Counted from the first letter of the stretch, positions 1 to 11,662 are shown. The stretch: 51,628 nucleotides of DNA from Cupriavidus neocaledonicus (GCF_000372525.1 NZ_AQUR01000088.1:107-51734), one strand, 5' to 3'. Program-made: numbers and translations. The notes: a model not told the origin generated them from the sequence alone.

Positions 1-1017
1 ATCGCCGAGACCTGCGAATTCGAGGAAATCGCCCACCTGCTGGTGCACGGCAAGCTGCCGACCAAATCCGAGCTGGCCGCCTACAAGGCCAAGCTCAAGA
101 GCCTGCGCGGCCTGCCCGCCAACGTCAAGGCGGCGCTCGAATGGGTGCCCGCCAGCGCGCACCCGATGGACGTGATGCGCACCGGCGTGTCGGTGCTGGG
201 CACGGTGCTGCCGGAGAAGGAAGACCACAACACCCCGGGCGCGCGCGATATCGCCGACCGCCTGATGGCCAGCCTGGGCTCGATGCTGCTGTACTGGTAC
301 CACTACAGCCACAACGGCCGCCGCATCGAGGTGGAAACCGACGACGACTCGATCGGCGGCCACTTCCTGCACCTGCTGCACGGCGAGAAGCCGTCGGCGC
401 TGTGGGAGCGCGCCATGAACACCTCGCTCAACCTGTACGCCGAGCACGAGTTCAACGCCTCGACCTTCACCGCGCGCGTGATCGCCGGCACCGGTTCCGA
501 CATGTACTCGTCGATCGCCGGCGCGATCGGCGCGCTGCGCGGCCCCAAGCACGGCGGCGCCAACGAGGTCGCGTTCGAGATCCAGAAGCGCTACGACAAC
601 CCGGACGAGGCCCAGGCCGACATCACCCGCCGCGTCGAGAACAAGGAAGTCGTGATCGGCTTCGGCCACCCGGTGTACACCACCGGCGACCCGCGCAACC
701 AGGTGATCAAGGAAGTGGCGAAGAAGCTGTCGAAGGACGCCGGCTCGATGAAGATGTTCGACATTGCCGAGCGGCTGGAAACCGTGATGTGGGACATCAA
801 GAAGATGTTCCCCAACCTGGACTGGTTCAGTGCGGTCAGCTACCACATGATGGGCGTGCCCACCGCGATGTTCACACCGCTGTTCGTGATTTCGCGCACC
901 TCCGGCTGGGCCGCGCACATCATCGAGCAGCGCATCGACAACAAGATCATCCGCCCCAGCGCCAACTACACCGGGCCGGAGAACCGGAAGTTCGTGCCGA
1001 TCGGCAAGCGCAAGTGA
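1..1017 (+). CDS. prpC: 2-methylcitrate synthase PrpC (5' end outside window)
   Basis: Condenses propionyl-CoA with oxaloacetate to 2-methylcitrate in the cytoplasmic 2-methylcitrate cycle; family members usually also have some citrate synthase activity. The reading frame is open from base 1, so the N-terminus lies upstream and 338 residues are visible. Citrate-synthase hallmarks are present: the GPKHGGANE segment near 541-567, the [14 protein letters not shown] segment near 658-700, and the [13 protein letters not shown] segment near 814 that carries the catalytic Asp region. The C-terminus ending in KRK is typical of PrpC. The neighbour downstream is acnA, not the usual prpB/acnD/prpF set, so this copy seems to sit in a TCA-cycle locus rather than the classical prp operon. 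A plain citrate synthase is the alternative, but the sequence is closer to PrpC. Confidence 0.93.
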   Translation: MAETCEFEEIAHLLVHGKLPTKSELAAYKAKLKSLRGLPANVKAALEWVPASAHPMDVMRTGVSVLGTVLPEKEDHNTPGARDIADRLMASLGSMLLYWYHYSHNGRRIEVETDDDSIGGHFLHLLHGEKPSALWERAMNTSLNLYAEHEFNASTFTARVIAGTGSDMYSSIAGAIGALRGPKHGGANEVAFEIQKRYDNPDEAQADITRRVENKEVVIGFGHPVYTTGDPRNQVIKEVAKKLSKDAGSMKMFDIAERLETVMWDIKKMFPNLDWFSAVSYHMMGVPTAMFTPLFVISRTSGWAAHIIEQRIDNKIIRPSANYTGPENRKFVPIGKRK

Positions 1018-1193
1018 AGCCAGCCCAAGTGAAGCCGGCCCAACAGCGGCGCCGATTATGTAACCAAAGCCCAGAGCACTACGCCGCCCCGGCCAAATCG
1101 TAGAGAATAGCGGCGGCAATGATCCCAGCGCCGCCCGCGTGCCGGGGGCACATGACCATAAATCGATTTCAGTATCCGAAAGGCACTCACAAA

Positions 1194-1751
1194 ATGAAAC
1201 ATCTTGTCCTTGCCGCCTGCATCGGCGCCTTCAGCCTGACCACCGCCACCGCCGTGATGGCGCAGGAGCCGGCCAAGAAGACCACGACCAAGAAGAAGTC
1301 GTCGAGCAAGAAGGCCGCCGCCGGCGCCGCCGCCGCGGCCGGCACTGCCGCGGCGGTGACCCCGAGCGGCGAGAAGTGGCAGTGCGAGCTGGGCAACAGC
1401 CTGTATATCGCCGGCGACATGCTGCGCGACGAAGTCCTGACCGTGCACTGGCAAGGCCGCGACTACAAGCTGCCGCGCCAGGCCACCGTGACCGGCGCCG
1501 ACCGCTACTACGACGCCCGCACCGGCCTGGACCTGGTGGTGATCCCGAGCAAGGCCATGCTGTTCAACAAGAACCTGGGCCAGCGCCTCGCCGACGATTG
1601 CCAGAGCGCCGCCATGCAGGCCGGCGCCGCGGCCCCCACCCAGGCCGGCGGCCTGCGCGCGCCGGCCACGACCCCGCTGCTGGTGACCCCGCCGGACGGC
1701 CAGACGATTCAGCCTGGAAGCACCCAGCAATCCGCCGCGCCCAAGCAGTAA
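1194..1751 (+). CDS. Secreted protein with MliC-like (lysozyme inhibitor) domain
   Basis: A 185-residue protein. The chosen ATG at 1194 gives a clean Sec signal peptide (MKHLVLAACIGAF... cut near AVMAQ, about residue 23). After it comes a Lys-rich stretch (AKKTTTKKKSSSKK) and an Ala-rich linker, then a domain at about residues 60-140 that begins with WQCELGNSL, continues with GRDYKLPRQ and TGADRYYD, and ends with ADDCQ. The paired Cys and the overall pattern resemble the MliC/PliC family, which binds C-type lysozyme in the periplasm or outer membrane. There is no lipobox, so it would be soluble. The family call is by eye. The gene stands alone between prpC and acnA and is followed by a perfect terminator. 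Confidence 0.6.
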   Translation: MKHLVLAACIGAFSLTTATAVMAQEPAKKTTTKKKSSSKKAAAGAAAAAGTAAAVTPSGEKWQCELGNSLYIAGDMLRDEVLTVHWQGRDYKLPRQATVTGADRYYDARTGLDLVVIPSKAMLFNKNLGQRLADDCQSAAMQAGAAAPTQAGGLRAPATTPLLVTPPDGQTIQPGSTQQSAAPKQ

Positions 1752-1761
1752 ATCCGTACCG

Positions 1762-1804
1762 GGGCGCTGGCGGCCGCTGCATGGCGGCCGCCAGCGCCCT
1801 TTTT
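1762..1804 (+). terminator. Intrinsic terminator after the MliC-like gene
   Basis: A 16-bp perfect inverted repeat (1762-1777 with 1784-1799), 6-nt loop, followed by five T. One of the strongest terminators in the window; it separates the MliC-like gene from acnA. Confidence 0.9.
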
Positions 1805-1967
1805 GCCTTGCCGTGCCGGGTGGCGGCGAAGCCGCGCCCCGGTTAGAGTATGCAGTTGCAGTGCGCTGCCTGCCTCGGACCGCGGTCAAACGCCGTGGCG
1901 GCGCACCGGGGTCTCGATTCAGGTCCGAGCCAATGCCATCGCATCATCCTTCGATCGGAGTACGGCA

Positions 1968-4673
<2,706 letters not shown>

Positions 4674-4693
4674 GCGCCCTTTCGCGCCATCGA

Positions 4694-4741
4694 CGCCGCC
4701 CGTCCCGCCCTTTCCAGGAGCGTGGCAAGGCGGCGTTTTTT
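4694..4741 (+). terminator. Intrinsic terminator after acnA
   Basis: CGCCGCC at 4694-4700 pairs with GGCGGCG at 4729-4735 around a long interior that can pair further; six T follow (4736-4741). Confidence 0.75.
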
Positions 4742-4890
4742 ATTTGGCGCTTGCGACCCGGGAATCACCTGCGGCGCCGCCCGGCGCGTGTAAGTTTGAC
4801 GCAAGCCATGGCTGCCAAACTGTGTCGCACAAGAACGCGGTCGAACGACCGCAAGCCGGACACCGGCATCACCCAGAACCAGGAGACACC

Positions 4891-5046
4891 ATGGCTAAGA
4901 TCCTCATCGCATTCATCGTGGTCGCCGGCGCGGCCCTCTACCTGCTGACCAAGGGCGGCAGCGACGTTTCCATTTCCGGCGAGTCGCACAGCGTCGAGAG
5001 CCACGCGCCCGCCGCTGCCCCGGCTTCCGCTGCCGCCGAAAAATAA
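4891..5046 (+). CDS. 51-aa single-pass membrane protein, function unknown
   Basis: A small gene with a good ribosome binding site (AGGAG at 4881-4885) in front of ATG 4891. The protein begins MAKILIAFIVVAGAALYLLT, which is one hydrophobic segment with a single Lys before it, then a polar Ser/His stretch and an Ala/Pro-rich tail ending AEK. It could be an anchored inner-membrane peptide with the tail in the periplasm, or an uncleaved signal peptide. No family is recognised. It sits between acnA's terminator and the DUF2863 gene and is probably expressed from its own promoter. Confidence 0.65.
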   Translation: MAKILIAFIVVAGAALYLLTKGGSDVSISGESHSVESHAPAAAPASAAAEK

Positions 5047-5153
5047 GTCGCTGCGAGCCGTAGCGTCCACACCGGCCGCCCGCATATAGCGGTCTCCCTG
5101 TCAACGCAGCGAGTAGAATACCGTTTTACGCAAAAAACGGACGGTTTCTTTCT

Positions 5154-6356
5154 ATGGCAGGTTTTCGCCCCAAGGCTTCCCCGCGACTCTCTCCCGACGC
5201 CGAGCGTCTGGTGGCCGATGCGCTCGCCCTCGACGCATCGGGCAGCCGCATGGAGGACGGATACTGGGAGCGGCGGCTTTCGCAGCGCCTTGGCCGCCTG
5301 CTGAAGAACGGTAGCCAGACCGCACTCGACGCGGCGCTGGAGCACCTGTTCAAGCACAATGCCGACGCCTCCGATGTGCTTGCCGAGCAGGCCGAGACGC
5401 TGGCCGAATCCGCCTCGATCGAGGTCGACGGCCAGCAGTATGACGCGCTGCTGATCGCCGCGCCCATCCTCGCACACACCCGCTACGCGATCCCGTCCGG
5501 CGCGCTCAAGCCGGAACTGGCGCAGACGCTGGCCGTGCACCTGCAGGCACATGTGCTCGCCAACGGCACCAAGGTCGCGCTGTCGCCCTACCTGTACAGC
5601 ATCGACCAGCTGCCGCGCACCCACAGCGACACCTTCGCGCTGACGCACAAGCTGGCCGCGGCGGCGCTGGCCGGCGCGGTGCCCAAGGTCGACCTGCGCG
5701 ACCTGCCCGAGACCGCGCCGATCCTGGCCGACCCGCGCTACCTGCTGGCGGTGGTGGTGGCGCCGCGCGAACAGGCGCTGTTCCGCTGGCAGGAAGACGC
5801 CAAGGACCACCACGCCGAGCGCTCGACCTGCCTCGAACAATGGCGCAGCCAGGTGCAGCCGTCGGTGGCGCTGCTGCTGCCGGGCTGCGAGTTCGAGCTG
5901 CTGCTGCCGGACGCGTTCTTCCTGTCCTGCCGCGAATCCGACAAGAGCATCCGCCCGCTCACCGTGCGCGCCGCCGTCAACTACCTGTGCGGCACGCTGG
6001 ACATCTCCGCGGGGCAGCTGGCCGCGGTGGTGGCCGCCTTCGGCGAGGAAGTGGTCGAGGAATACCGCGTCGGCTTCACCATGCGCGGCGAGAAGGACGT
6101 CATCTACGGCATCGTCTGGCCGGTCTACGGCCGCGAAGCCGGCGAGGTCGATGCCGACGAAAAAGGCAACCCGCTCGAGCAGATCTGCGAAGAGCTGCGC
6201 AATGCCGGCGTCGAGGACATTTTCCGCCACGCCGCGCTGTTCGATCCGGAATACTGCGAAGACTGCGGCACGCCGCTGTACGCCGACCGCAACGGCGAGA
6301 TCGTGCACGCCGAACTGCCCGAGGACGCGCCTACGCAGCAGCCGCTGTTCCACTGA
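5154..6356 (+). CDS. DUF2863 family protein
   Basis: A 400-residue cytoplasmic protein, without signal peptide or membrane segment, of the DUF2863 family found in Burkholderiales. Characteristic parts are the N-terminal LSPDAERLVADALALDASGSR segment and a C-terminal region with CEDCGTPLYADRNGEIVHAEL, which looks like a small zinc-ribbon-type knuckle (two Cys at DPEYCEDCG). The biochemical role is unknown. The start ATG at 5154 has no Shine-Dalgarno; a T-rich stretch and a small hairpin (CCGTTTT...AAAACGG, about 5131-5147) lie just upstream, which is unusual in this window. A terminator follows at 6379. Confidence 0.85.
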   Translation: MAGFRPKASPRLSPDAERLVADALALDASGSRMEDGYWERRLSQRLGRLLKNGSQTALDAALEHLFKHNADASDVLAEQAETLAESASIEVDGQQYDALLIAAPILAHTRYAIPSGALKPELAQTLAVHLQAHVLANGTKVALSPYLYSIDQLPRTHSDTFALTHKLAAAALAGAVPKVDLRDLPETAPILADPRYLLAVVVAPREQALFRWQEDAKDHHAERSTCLEQWRSQVQPSVALLLPGCEFELLLPDAFFLSCRESDKSIRPLTVRAAVNYLCGTLDISAGQLAAVVAAFGEEVVEEYRVGFTMRGEKDVIYGIVWPVYGREAGEVDADEKGNPLEQICEELRNAGVEDIFRHAALFDPEYCEDCGTPLYADRNGEIVHAELPEDAPTQQPLFH

Positions 6357-6378
6357 CACGCCCGGTCCCCGGACAGCG

Positions 6379-6406
6379 AAACGGCCCGCGATGCGGGCCG
6401 TTTTCA
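6379..6406 (+). terminator. Terminator between DUF2863 gene and trmB-like gene
   Basis: ACGGCCCGC at 6381-6389 pairs with GCGGGCCGT, with TTTT following on the plus strand and TTT on the minus strand. It lies between two convergent genes and could serve both. Confidence 0.85.
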
Positions 6407-6416
6407 TTGTGGTTGC

Positions 6417-7103
6417 TCAGGCGGGCCGGCGCTCGCTGACGCAGCGCCACAAGCCATGGCCGGAGGCCGCGTACTTGCGCTCGAACGGCGTCATCGGCTG
6501 CGCCGGCGCCCAGGCCTCGACCCGGGCCGGGCGTCCCGCCAGTTCCAGCGCCTGCGCGAACTCGTCGATATAGATGCGCCAGTTGCTGCGGCACTCCAGG
6601 TAATCGCCGCACGCCGCCAGCGCCGGGAACACCGCGTGCCCCTGCCAGCGCCGCCCCAGGTGGCCGATCTTCGGCCATGGGTTCGGGTACAGCACGTAAT
6701 GGCGCGCCACCGGCACCGCATCCGCCTGCAGCAGGCGCCAGACATCGACCAGGTCGGCGCGGGCCCAGCAAAAATTGACCGGCATCGGCGCATCGCCCCA
6801 CCAGTCCTTGCCGGCGGCGAGGCGCTTTTCGGACTGGTCGACGCCGATGACGAAATGGTCGGGGAACTGCGTGGCCAGGCGCAGCGTGCTTTCCCCCACG
6901 CCGCAGCCGGCATCGAGGATCAGCGCCGGGCCGCCGGCCTGCTGCCAGCGCTGCAGCGCCGCGGCCAGCTCGCGCCGGCTGGGCTCGCCGATGGGCTTGC
7001 GGAACGGCTCGGCGAGATGGCGCGCGACGCGCGCGGCCAGGTGTTCATGGACTTCGGACTGCGCCGAGACGATGGTGCGGGAATTGGCGAACATGGACGC
7101 CAT
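6417..7103 (-). CDS. TrmB-like SAM-dependent methyltransferase
   Basis: A class I SAM methyltransferase of the TrmB fold (tRNA guanine-N7 family), about 228 residues. Motif I is DAGCGVGEST. The family signature segment is YPNPWPKIGHLGRRWQGHAVFP, and the C-terminus has MTPFERKYAASGHGLW. Compared with E. coli TrmB as I remember it, the Asp of the DPW motif is Asn (NPW) and the later Asp before the Trp is also Asn (SNW), while the His/Arg and the Thr/Glu of the TxxE motif are kept. So it is probably a divergent paralogue rather than the housekeeping m7G46 enzyme. Two in-frame ATGs at 7103 and 7094 are possible starts. It is convergent with the DUF2863 gene. Confidence 0.75.
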   Translation of the reverse strand: MASMFANSRTIVSAQSEVHEHLAARVARHLAEPFRKPIGEPSRRELAAALQRWQQAGGPALILDAGCGVGESTLRLATQFPDHFVIGVDQSEKRLAAGKDWWGDAPMPVNFCWARADLVDVWRLLQADAVPVARHYVLYPNPWPKIGHLGRRWQGHAVFPALAACGDYLECRSNWRIYIDEFAQALELAGRPARVEAWAPAQPMTPFERKYAASGHGLWRCVSERRPA

Positions 7104-7221
7104 TTTACCGGGCAGCCTTGCCGGCGAGGCTGCACCCATGCCACTTTAGCGGCACAATGCGGGACAACCCCGCCTGAGAACCTGTCCGCGTTCGCGTGGA
7201 CCCGTACGAGGAGCCTGCCCG

Positions 7222-8841
7222 ATGACAACCCTCCATGCCTTGCCGCCGCAACGTCCGCCGCGCCGCGCGGTACTCCGTGCCGCCGCGGCGCTGGTGTTCG
7301 GCGGCACCGCCCTCGCCCTGCTGCCGGCCGGCGCCGCGCAGGCCGAAGACCTGCGCATCGGCCTTGCGGCCGACGTCACGTCGATGGATCCGCACTGGAA
7401 CAATGCCGGTCCCAACAACGCCATTGCCCTGCACGTGTTCGAGTCGCTGGTGTTCATGGACAAGAACGCCCGCTATATCCCCGGGCTGGCGCTGTCGTGG
7501 AAGCCGGTCAACGCCATCACCTGGGAAATCAAGCTGCGCCCCAACGTGAAGTGGCACGACGGCTCGCCCTTTACCAGCGAAGACGTCAAGGCCTCGCTGG
7601 AGCGGCCGGAGAAACTGGTCAACAGCCCGGGCTCGTTCACCAGCTACACCAAGCCGATCGCCCGCATCGACACGCCCGACCCGCTCACCGTGCGCCTGAC
7701 CATGAGCGTGCCCAACTACGCCAACCTGGCCAACGACCTGAACAGCGTGCCGATCATGCCGAAAAAGGTCGCGGCCACGCTGACGCAGAACGATTTCGAC
7801 TCGGGCAAGGCCATGATCGGCACCGGCCCGTTCCGGTTCGTCCGCTTTGCGCGCGGCCAGGAAATCGTGATGGCGCGCAATCCCGACTACTGGGGCCCCA
7901 AGCCCGAGTGGGACCGCGCGGTATTCCGCATCATCACCGACAACGGCGCGCGCAGCGCCGCGCTGCTGGCGGGCGATGTCGACGTGATCGAGAGCGTGCC
8001 GTCGGCCGACGTCGCCAAGCTCAAGCAGAACCCGAAGTTCAGGATCGAGCAGCAGGTGTCGTGGCGCACCGTGTTCTGGCAGATGGACCAGTCGCGCGAC
8101 AACCCGCCCTTCGTCACCGACAAGGCCGGCAAGCCGCTGGGCAAGAACCCGTTCAAGGATGCGCGCGTGCGCGCCGCGGTCAGCAAGGCGCTGAACCGCG
8201 ACGCCATCGTCGGCCGCATCATGGAGGGGCTGGCGGTGCCGGCCTCGTCGATCGTGTCGCCGCAGATCTTCGGGCATCCCGGCACCAAGCCCGAGGCCTA
8301 TGACCCGGAAGGCGCGAAGAAGCTGCTGGCCGAGGCCGGCTACCCCGATGGTTTCGGCCTGACGCTGCACGCCACCAACAACCGCTACCTGAACGACGCC
8401 GCGGTGGCGCAGGCCACCGCCAGCATGCTGACCCGCATCGGCATCCAGACCAAGGTGGAAACCATGCCGGTGGCAGCCTACTTCACGCGCGCGCGCCAGG
8501 GCGACTTTGCCTTCCAGATGCTCGGCTGGGGCTCGGCCGCCGCCGACGTGGCGCTGCGCTCGATCACCGGCACGCCCAACCCGAAGACGGGCTACGGCAC
8601 CTGGAACTGGGGCAAGTACAGCAACCCGCAGCTGGACCAGCTGATCGAGAAGTCGCTGACCACGGTCAGCAGCGACAAGGCACGCGAGGAAAATGCCCGC
8701 GCCGCGGCAAAATTCGCGCTGGCCGACCACGCCATCATTCCGTCGCACAGCCAGCTGGCGATGTGGGCGATGAGGAAGGGACTGAAGTACGAGGCGCGGA
8801 CGGACGAGTGGTCGCTGGCGCAGTTCTTTCACAAGGAGTGA
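7222..8841 (+). CDS. ABC transporter substrate-binding protein, peptide/nickel family (SBP_bac_5)
   Basis: A 539-residue periplasmic binding protein of the DppA/OppA type. The N-terminus has a twin-arginine-like signal (PPRRAVLRAAAAL... cleavage near AAQAED). Family marks are TSMDPHWNNAGPNN, the region WEIKLRPNVKWHDGSPFTSEDV, and IGTGPFRFVRF. It would deliver peptides, opines or similar solutes to an inner-membrane permease, but no permease or ATPase gene of that type lies beside it. It is therefore an orphan binding protein in this window. An AGGAG site lies 8-12 nt before the ATG. The gene ends just before a REP-like repeat doublet. Confidence 0.92.
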   Translation: MTTLHALPPQRPPRRAVLRAAAALVFGGTALALLPAGAAQAEDLRIGLAADVTSMDPHWNNAGPNNAIALHVFESLVFMDKNARYIPGLALSWKPVNAITWEIKLRPNVKWHDGSPFTSEDVKASLERPEKLVNSPGSFTSYTKPIARIDTPDPLTVRLTMSVPNYANLANDLNSVPIMPKKVAATLTQNDFDSGKAMIGTGPFRFVRFARGQEIVMARNPDYWGPKPEWDRAVFRIITDNGARSAALLAGDVDVIESVPSADVAKLKQNPKFRIEQQVSWRTVFWQMDQSRDNPPFVTDKAGKPLGKNPFKDARVRAAVSKALNRDAIVGRIMEGLAVPASSIVSPQIFGHPGTKPEAYDPEGAKKLLAEAGYPDGFGLTLHATNNRYLNDAAVAQATASMLTRIGIQTKVETMPVAAYFTRARQGDFAFQMLGWGSAAADVALRSITGTPNPKTGYGTWNWGKYSNPQLDQLIEKSLTTVSSDKAREENARAAAKFALADHAIIPSHSQLAMWAMRKGLKYEARTDEWSLAQFFHKE

Positions 8842-8869
8842 AGGCGTACCGTCTTGCTGGCGGTTCGCG

Positions 8870-9014
8870 CCCCTCTCCCGCTTGCGGGAGAGGGGCGGGG
8901 GTGAGGGCCGGCGTTTCAACGGGCGTCGTGCTGGAAAAAACCGAGGGCTTCGCTCGATGTGGTGCCTTGCTAAACCACCCCTCACCCCGGCCCTTTCCCC
9001 ATGAGGGGAGAGGG
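8870..9014. repeat. REP-like inverted doublet A
   Basis: A perfect 12-bp palindrome (CCCCTCTCCCGC, TT, then its complement; 8870-8895) followed by GGGGGTGAGGGC, and about 75 bp later the inverted partner CCCCTCACCCC with a second hairpin (8991-9014). The two halves can pair with each other. It fills the space between two convergent genes and belongs to the same family as the repeats at 12207, 26303 and 33490. Confidence 0.85.
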
Positions 9015-9087
9015 AGAACACCTTGCCTGGGCCAGCTCGGGCGCCTTGGGCGCATCCAACACCACTCTCCCCTTTTTGCGTTGTCGC

Positions 9088-9960
9088 TTAAATCTTCAGG
9101 CGCTCTTCCTGCCGCGCATTCGCTGCGCGCAGCTTCTTGACCCAGTCCCGCGCCGGCAGCCCCGTGGTGTTCTCGACCACGTCGGCGCGCGCTTCCAGCA
9201 CCTCCCACGCCACATCGATTTCCGGCCCGCTGAAGGCCAGCGCGATGATGTTGCCGTCATGCACCTCCGGAAACACCAGCACGCGGTTGTCGAAGGCATC
9301 GCAGATGCGTTCGATGTTCTTCGGAAAGCTGTCGTGGTCGCCGAACAGGTTGATCGTCATCACCCCCGGGGCCTTCAGCGTGCGGCGGCAGGCGCGGTAG
9401 AACGCGGTGGTGTCGAGTACCGGGCCGCGCGCGGTGGCGTCGTACAGGTCGACCTGCAGCACGTCGATGGCGCCGGCGTGGGCGCCGTCCATGACGTAGT
9501 CCCAGGCGTCCTGCTCGCGCACGGTCAGGCGCGCGTCGTCCTCGCGCAGGCCGAACATGCTGCGCCCGGCGACGATCACGGCGGGATTGAGCTCCACCGC
9601 GGTCACGCGCGCGCGGCTGAACTGGCGATGGCAGAACTTGGTCAGCACCGCGGCGCCCAGGCCCAGCTGCACCACGTGGAATTCATCGACCGACGGCGAC
9701 AGGAACAGCAGCCAGGCCATCATCTGCTGCGCGTATTCCAGCTCGATCGCGTCCGGCTTGCGCAGGCGCATCGCACCCTGCACCCACTCGGTGCCGAAGT
9801 GCAGGTAGCGCACCCCTTCCATTTCCGAGAACGTCACCGGCGCGAAGCGCGGCGTCATGCGTTTTTCTTCGCGGGCCGACGCCTCGCCACGGGTACGGGT
9901 GCCGCGTGCCGGACGGCGCGAGGCCACGGCTTCAATCGATTTGCGTTTCAGTAGGGTCAT
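9088..9960 (-). CDS. Spermidine-synthase-like protein
   Basis: A 290-residue Rossmann-fold protein of the spermidine/spermine synthase superfamily. Start ATG 9960 gives MTLLKRKSIEAV. A basic, disordered N-terminus (about 35 residues) precedes the fold. The nucleotide-binding strand reads VVQLGLGAAVLTKF where true synthases have GGGDGG; AVELNPAVI and IDVLQVDLYDATARGP follow in the right order. The loss of the GGGDG motif makes true aminopropyl transfer doubtful; related proteins are common in beta-proteobacteria with unknown substrate. No speD/speE partner lies nearby. It is convergent with the substrate-binding protein and followed by repeat doublet A. Confidence 0.75.
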   Translation of the reverse strand: MTLLKRKSIEAVASRRPARGTRTRGEASAREEKRMTPRFAPVTFSEMEGVRYLHFGTEWVQGAMRLRKPDAIELEYAQQMMAWLLFLSPSVDEFHVVQLGLGAAVLTKFCHRQFSRARVTAVELNPAVIVAGRSMFGLREDDARLTVREQDAWDYVMDGAHAGAIDVLQVDLYDATARGPVLDTTAFYRACRRTLKAPGVMTINLFGDHDSFPKNIERICDAFDNRVLVFPEVHDGNIIALAFSGPEIDVAWEVLEARADVVENTTGLPARDWVKKLRAANARQEERLKI

Positions 9961-10017
9961 GTCGTCGAGAAAGGCGTTCGCCGCCCGCACCGGCCGGCGG
10001 CGCGAACGAACGCGGAT

Positions 10018-10770
10018 TTACTTGCCCAGCGCCGCCTGCGCCCGCTGCAGCCAGGCGCGGTTGTGGTCGCGCGCGTGGCGCGGCCAGTGGCGGGCATCGT
10101 GGATGATATCGGCATAGAGCTGCTGCGCGCGCTCGCGGTCGGCCGGGTCGGGCTGGGCGGACAGCCAGTCGGCGAACAGGCAGCGCGGCGCGGCGTCGCT
10201 GGCGCTGGTGAGCGCCTGCTCGAAGGCGGCGCGCGTGCCGGCCGCGCCGGTGGCGGCCAGCGCCTGCGCGTACAGCAGGGCCGGCTCCGGTTGCTGGCGC
10301 GCGTGCGGCTGCGCCGCGAACAGCTTCTCCAGCGTCGCCAGCGCGCCGGGCGCATCGCCGGTGGCGAACTGCGCCTGCGCCAGGCCCTGCAACAGCGCGG
10401 GATCGGTCGCGAACGGGCCGTTGGCGGCCGCCTGGTAGTGCTGCAGCGCCTTGGCCGGCGCGCCGGCGGCCAGCAGCGCCGCGCCCAGGCGCATGCGGTG
10501 CGCCACCGTCGGGGCCCGGTCGAAATCCGAGTGTGCCTCGCGCACGGCGCGGTTGGGATCGACCAGCTGCGTGATGGCGCGCGTTGCCGCGCGCGCCCCA
10601 CGCGACTGGCGCAGCTCGGGCAGGTAGATCGCAAAGAAATAGACCACGCTGCCCAGGCCGGGGAACAGGAACAGGATCAGCAGCCAGTACATGTTCTGGT
10701 GCGTGCGCACCGCGTGCACGGCAAAGAACAGTGCGACGATGATATGGATGCTGATGCCGAAGATACGCAT
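10018..10770 (-). CDS. Membrane-anchored TPR protein
   Basis: A 250-residue protein. The N-terminus has two hydrophobic segments (about residues 3-20 and 28-50, including MYWLLILFLFPGLGSVVYFFAIYLPEL), which resembles the phospholipase D N-terminal (PLDc_N) membrane hairpin. The rest, from about residue 85, is Ala-rich helical repeats of the tetratricopeptide type (for example RLGAALLAAGAPAKALQHYQAA and ALLQGLAQAQFATGDAPGALATLEKL). It is probably a scaffold on the cytoplasmic or periplasmic face of the inner membrane. The start at 10770 has a GGTGATC site nearby. Function unknown. Confidence 0.75.
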   Translation of the reverse strand: MRIFGISIHIIVALFFAVHAVRTHQNMYWLLILFLFPGLGSVVYFFAIYLPELRQSRGARAATRAITQLVDPNRAVREAHSDFDRAPTVAHRMRLGAALLAAGAPAKALQHYQAAANGPFATDPALLQGLAQAQFATGDAPGALATLEKLFAAQPHARQQPEPALLYAQALAATGAAGTRAAFEQALTSASDAAPRCLFADWLSAQPDPADRERAQQLYADIIHDARHWPRHARDHNRAWLQRAQAALGK

Positions 10771-10919
10771 AGGAAGATCACCTTTGAGGCCATGGCGGGC
10801 GCGCCAGCCGCCGGCATTGTGACAGAAAGACGTGGCGGCGGACCCGAGCAGGCCTCGGGCAAGGCAGCGAGCAGGGCCGCGAACCGTCCCTCAGGATGCC
10901 AGAAGCGCCTGAGGACGGC

Positions 10920-10969
10920 AAAAAAGCGGCCCCGGCAGCGCCGGTGTCGCAACCGGTGCCGCCGGGGCC
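10920..10969 (-). terminator. Intrinsic terminator after the universal stress protein gene
   Basis: On the minus strand GGCCCCGGC/GCCGGGGCC (9 bp) with an inner ACCGG/CCGGT stem, then six T (plus 10925-10920). It lies 26 bp after the uspA stop codon. Confidence 0.9.
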
Positions 10970-10994
10970 CTGCTCGTTGCCGCGCGTCGCCGTG

Positions 10995-11432
10995 CTAGCG
11001 ATAGACCAGCACCGGAATCTTGCTGTGCGTCAGCACCTTCAGCGTCTCGCTGCCGATCAGCATGCCCTGGATGCCGCGCCGCCCGTGCGACGCCATCACG
11101 ATCAGGTCGCAGCCCTTGTCCTCGGCAGTCTTGATGATGGCCTCATAGGGATGGTCGTTGACGGCGTAGGTGGTGTCGCACGGCACGCCCGCCGCGCTGG
11201 CTTCCTCGGCCCGCTCGCGCAGGTACTGCGAGGCGCCCTCCGCCGCTTCCTTGACGTAGCTTTCGCGCGTGTCCTCGAGCATCTCGACCTGGTAAGTCAG
11301 CACATGGTAGTTGGGACAGACGCGCACCGCGGTGGTACGCGCGCCCATGTCGCGCGCCAGCGCGAGCGCCTTGCGGAACGCCGATTCAGACAGGTCGGAG
11401 CCATCGACCGCCAGCAGGAGATGCTTGAACAT
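10995..11432 (-). CDS. Universal stress protein, UspA family
   Basis: A 145-residue cytoplasmic single-domain Usp. Start ATG 11432 gives MFKHLLLAVDGSDLSE, the family N-terminus, with GGAGGCAAT in front. The nucleotide-binding signature is present as SHG-9 residues-GS (VMASHGRRGIQGMLIGSETL), with Ala in place of the first Gly of the usual G-x2-G pattern, so it probably binds ATP. The ending SKIPVLVYR is typical. The longer open frame upstream lacks family similarity. A sigma-70-like promoter lies about 150 bp upstream and a strong terminator follows, so it is a single-gene unit. Confidence 0.93.
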   Translation of the reverse strand: MFKHLLLAVDGSDLSESAFRKALALARDMGARTTAVRVCPNYHVLTYQVEMLEDTRESYVKEAAEGASQYLRERAEEASAAGVPCDTTYAVNDHPYEAIIKTAEDKGCDLIVMASHGRRGIQGMLIGSETLKVLTHSKIPVLVYR

Positions 11433-11572
11433 GATTGCCTCCTTGCCGGCAGGTTCACCGGCCCAGGCAACACTTCCGGTGCATTCGCGCCAAGCGTCCG
11501 AAAGTGCGAGCCCGCAAGGCGCACAAGGAGCGGCCGATACTCCCGGTTGGGAATAGGGACCGGCCCGATTCC

Positions 11573-11600
11573 AGTATAGGTGCGCGATGGCCCACGGCAA
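11573..11600 (-). promoter_or_regulatory. Putative sigma-70 promoter for the universal stress protein gene
   Basis: On the minus strand TTGCCG (plus 11595-11600), 16-bp spacer, TATACT (plus 11573-11578). The transcript would start near 11566 and carry a leader of about 130 nt. Confidence 0.45.
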
Positions 11601-11662
11601 TCCGGAAGGCGTCACTTCCGGTCAGGGCCGATCCGATACGCGCAATGCCGGCGGCAGGCGCT

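Noticed and set aside
8870..9014. CRISPR-like repeats
   Set aside because: The repeats are inverted, not direct, have no regular spacers, and recur singly at other gene ends; they are REP-like.
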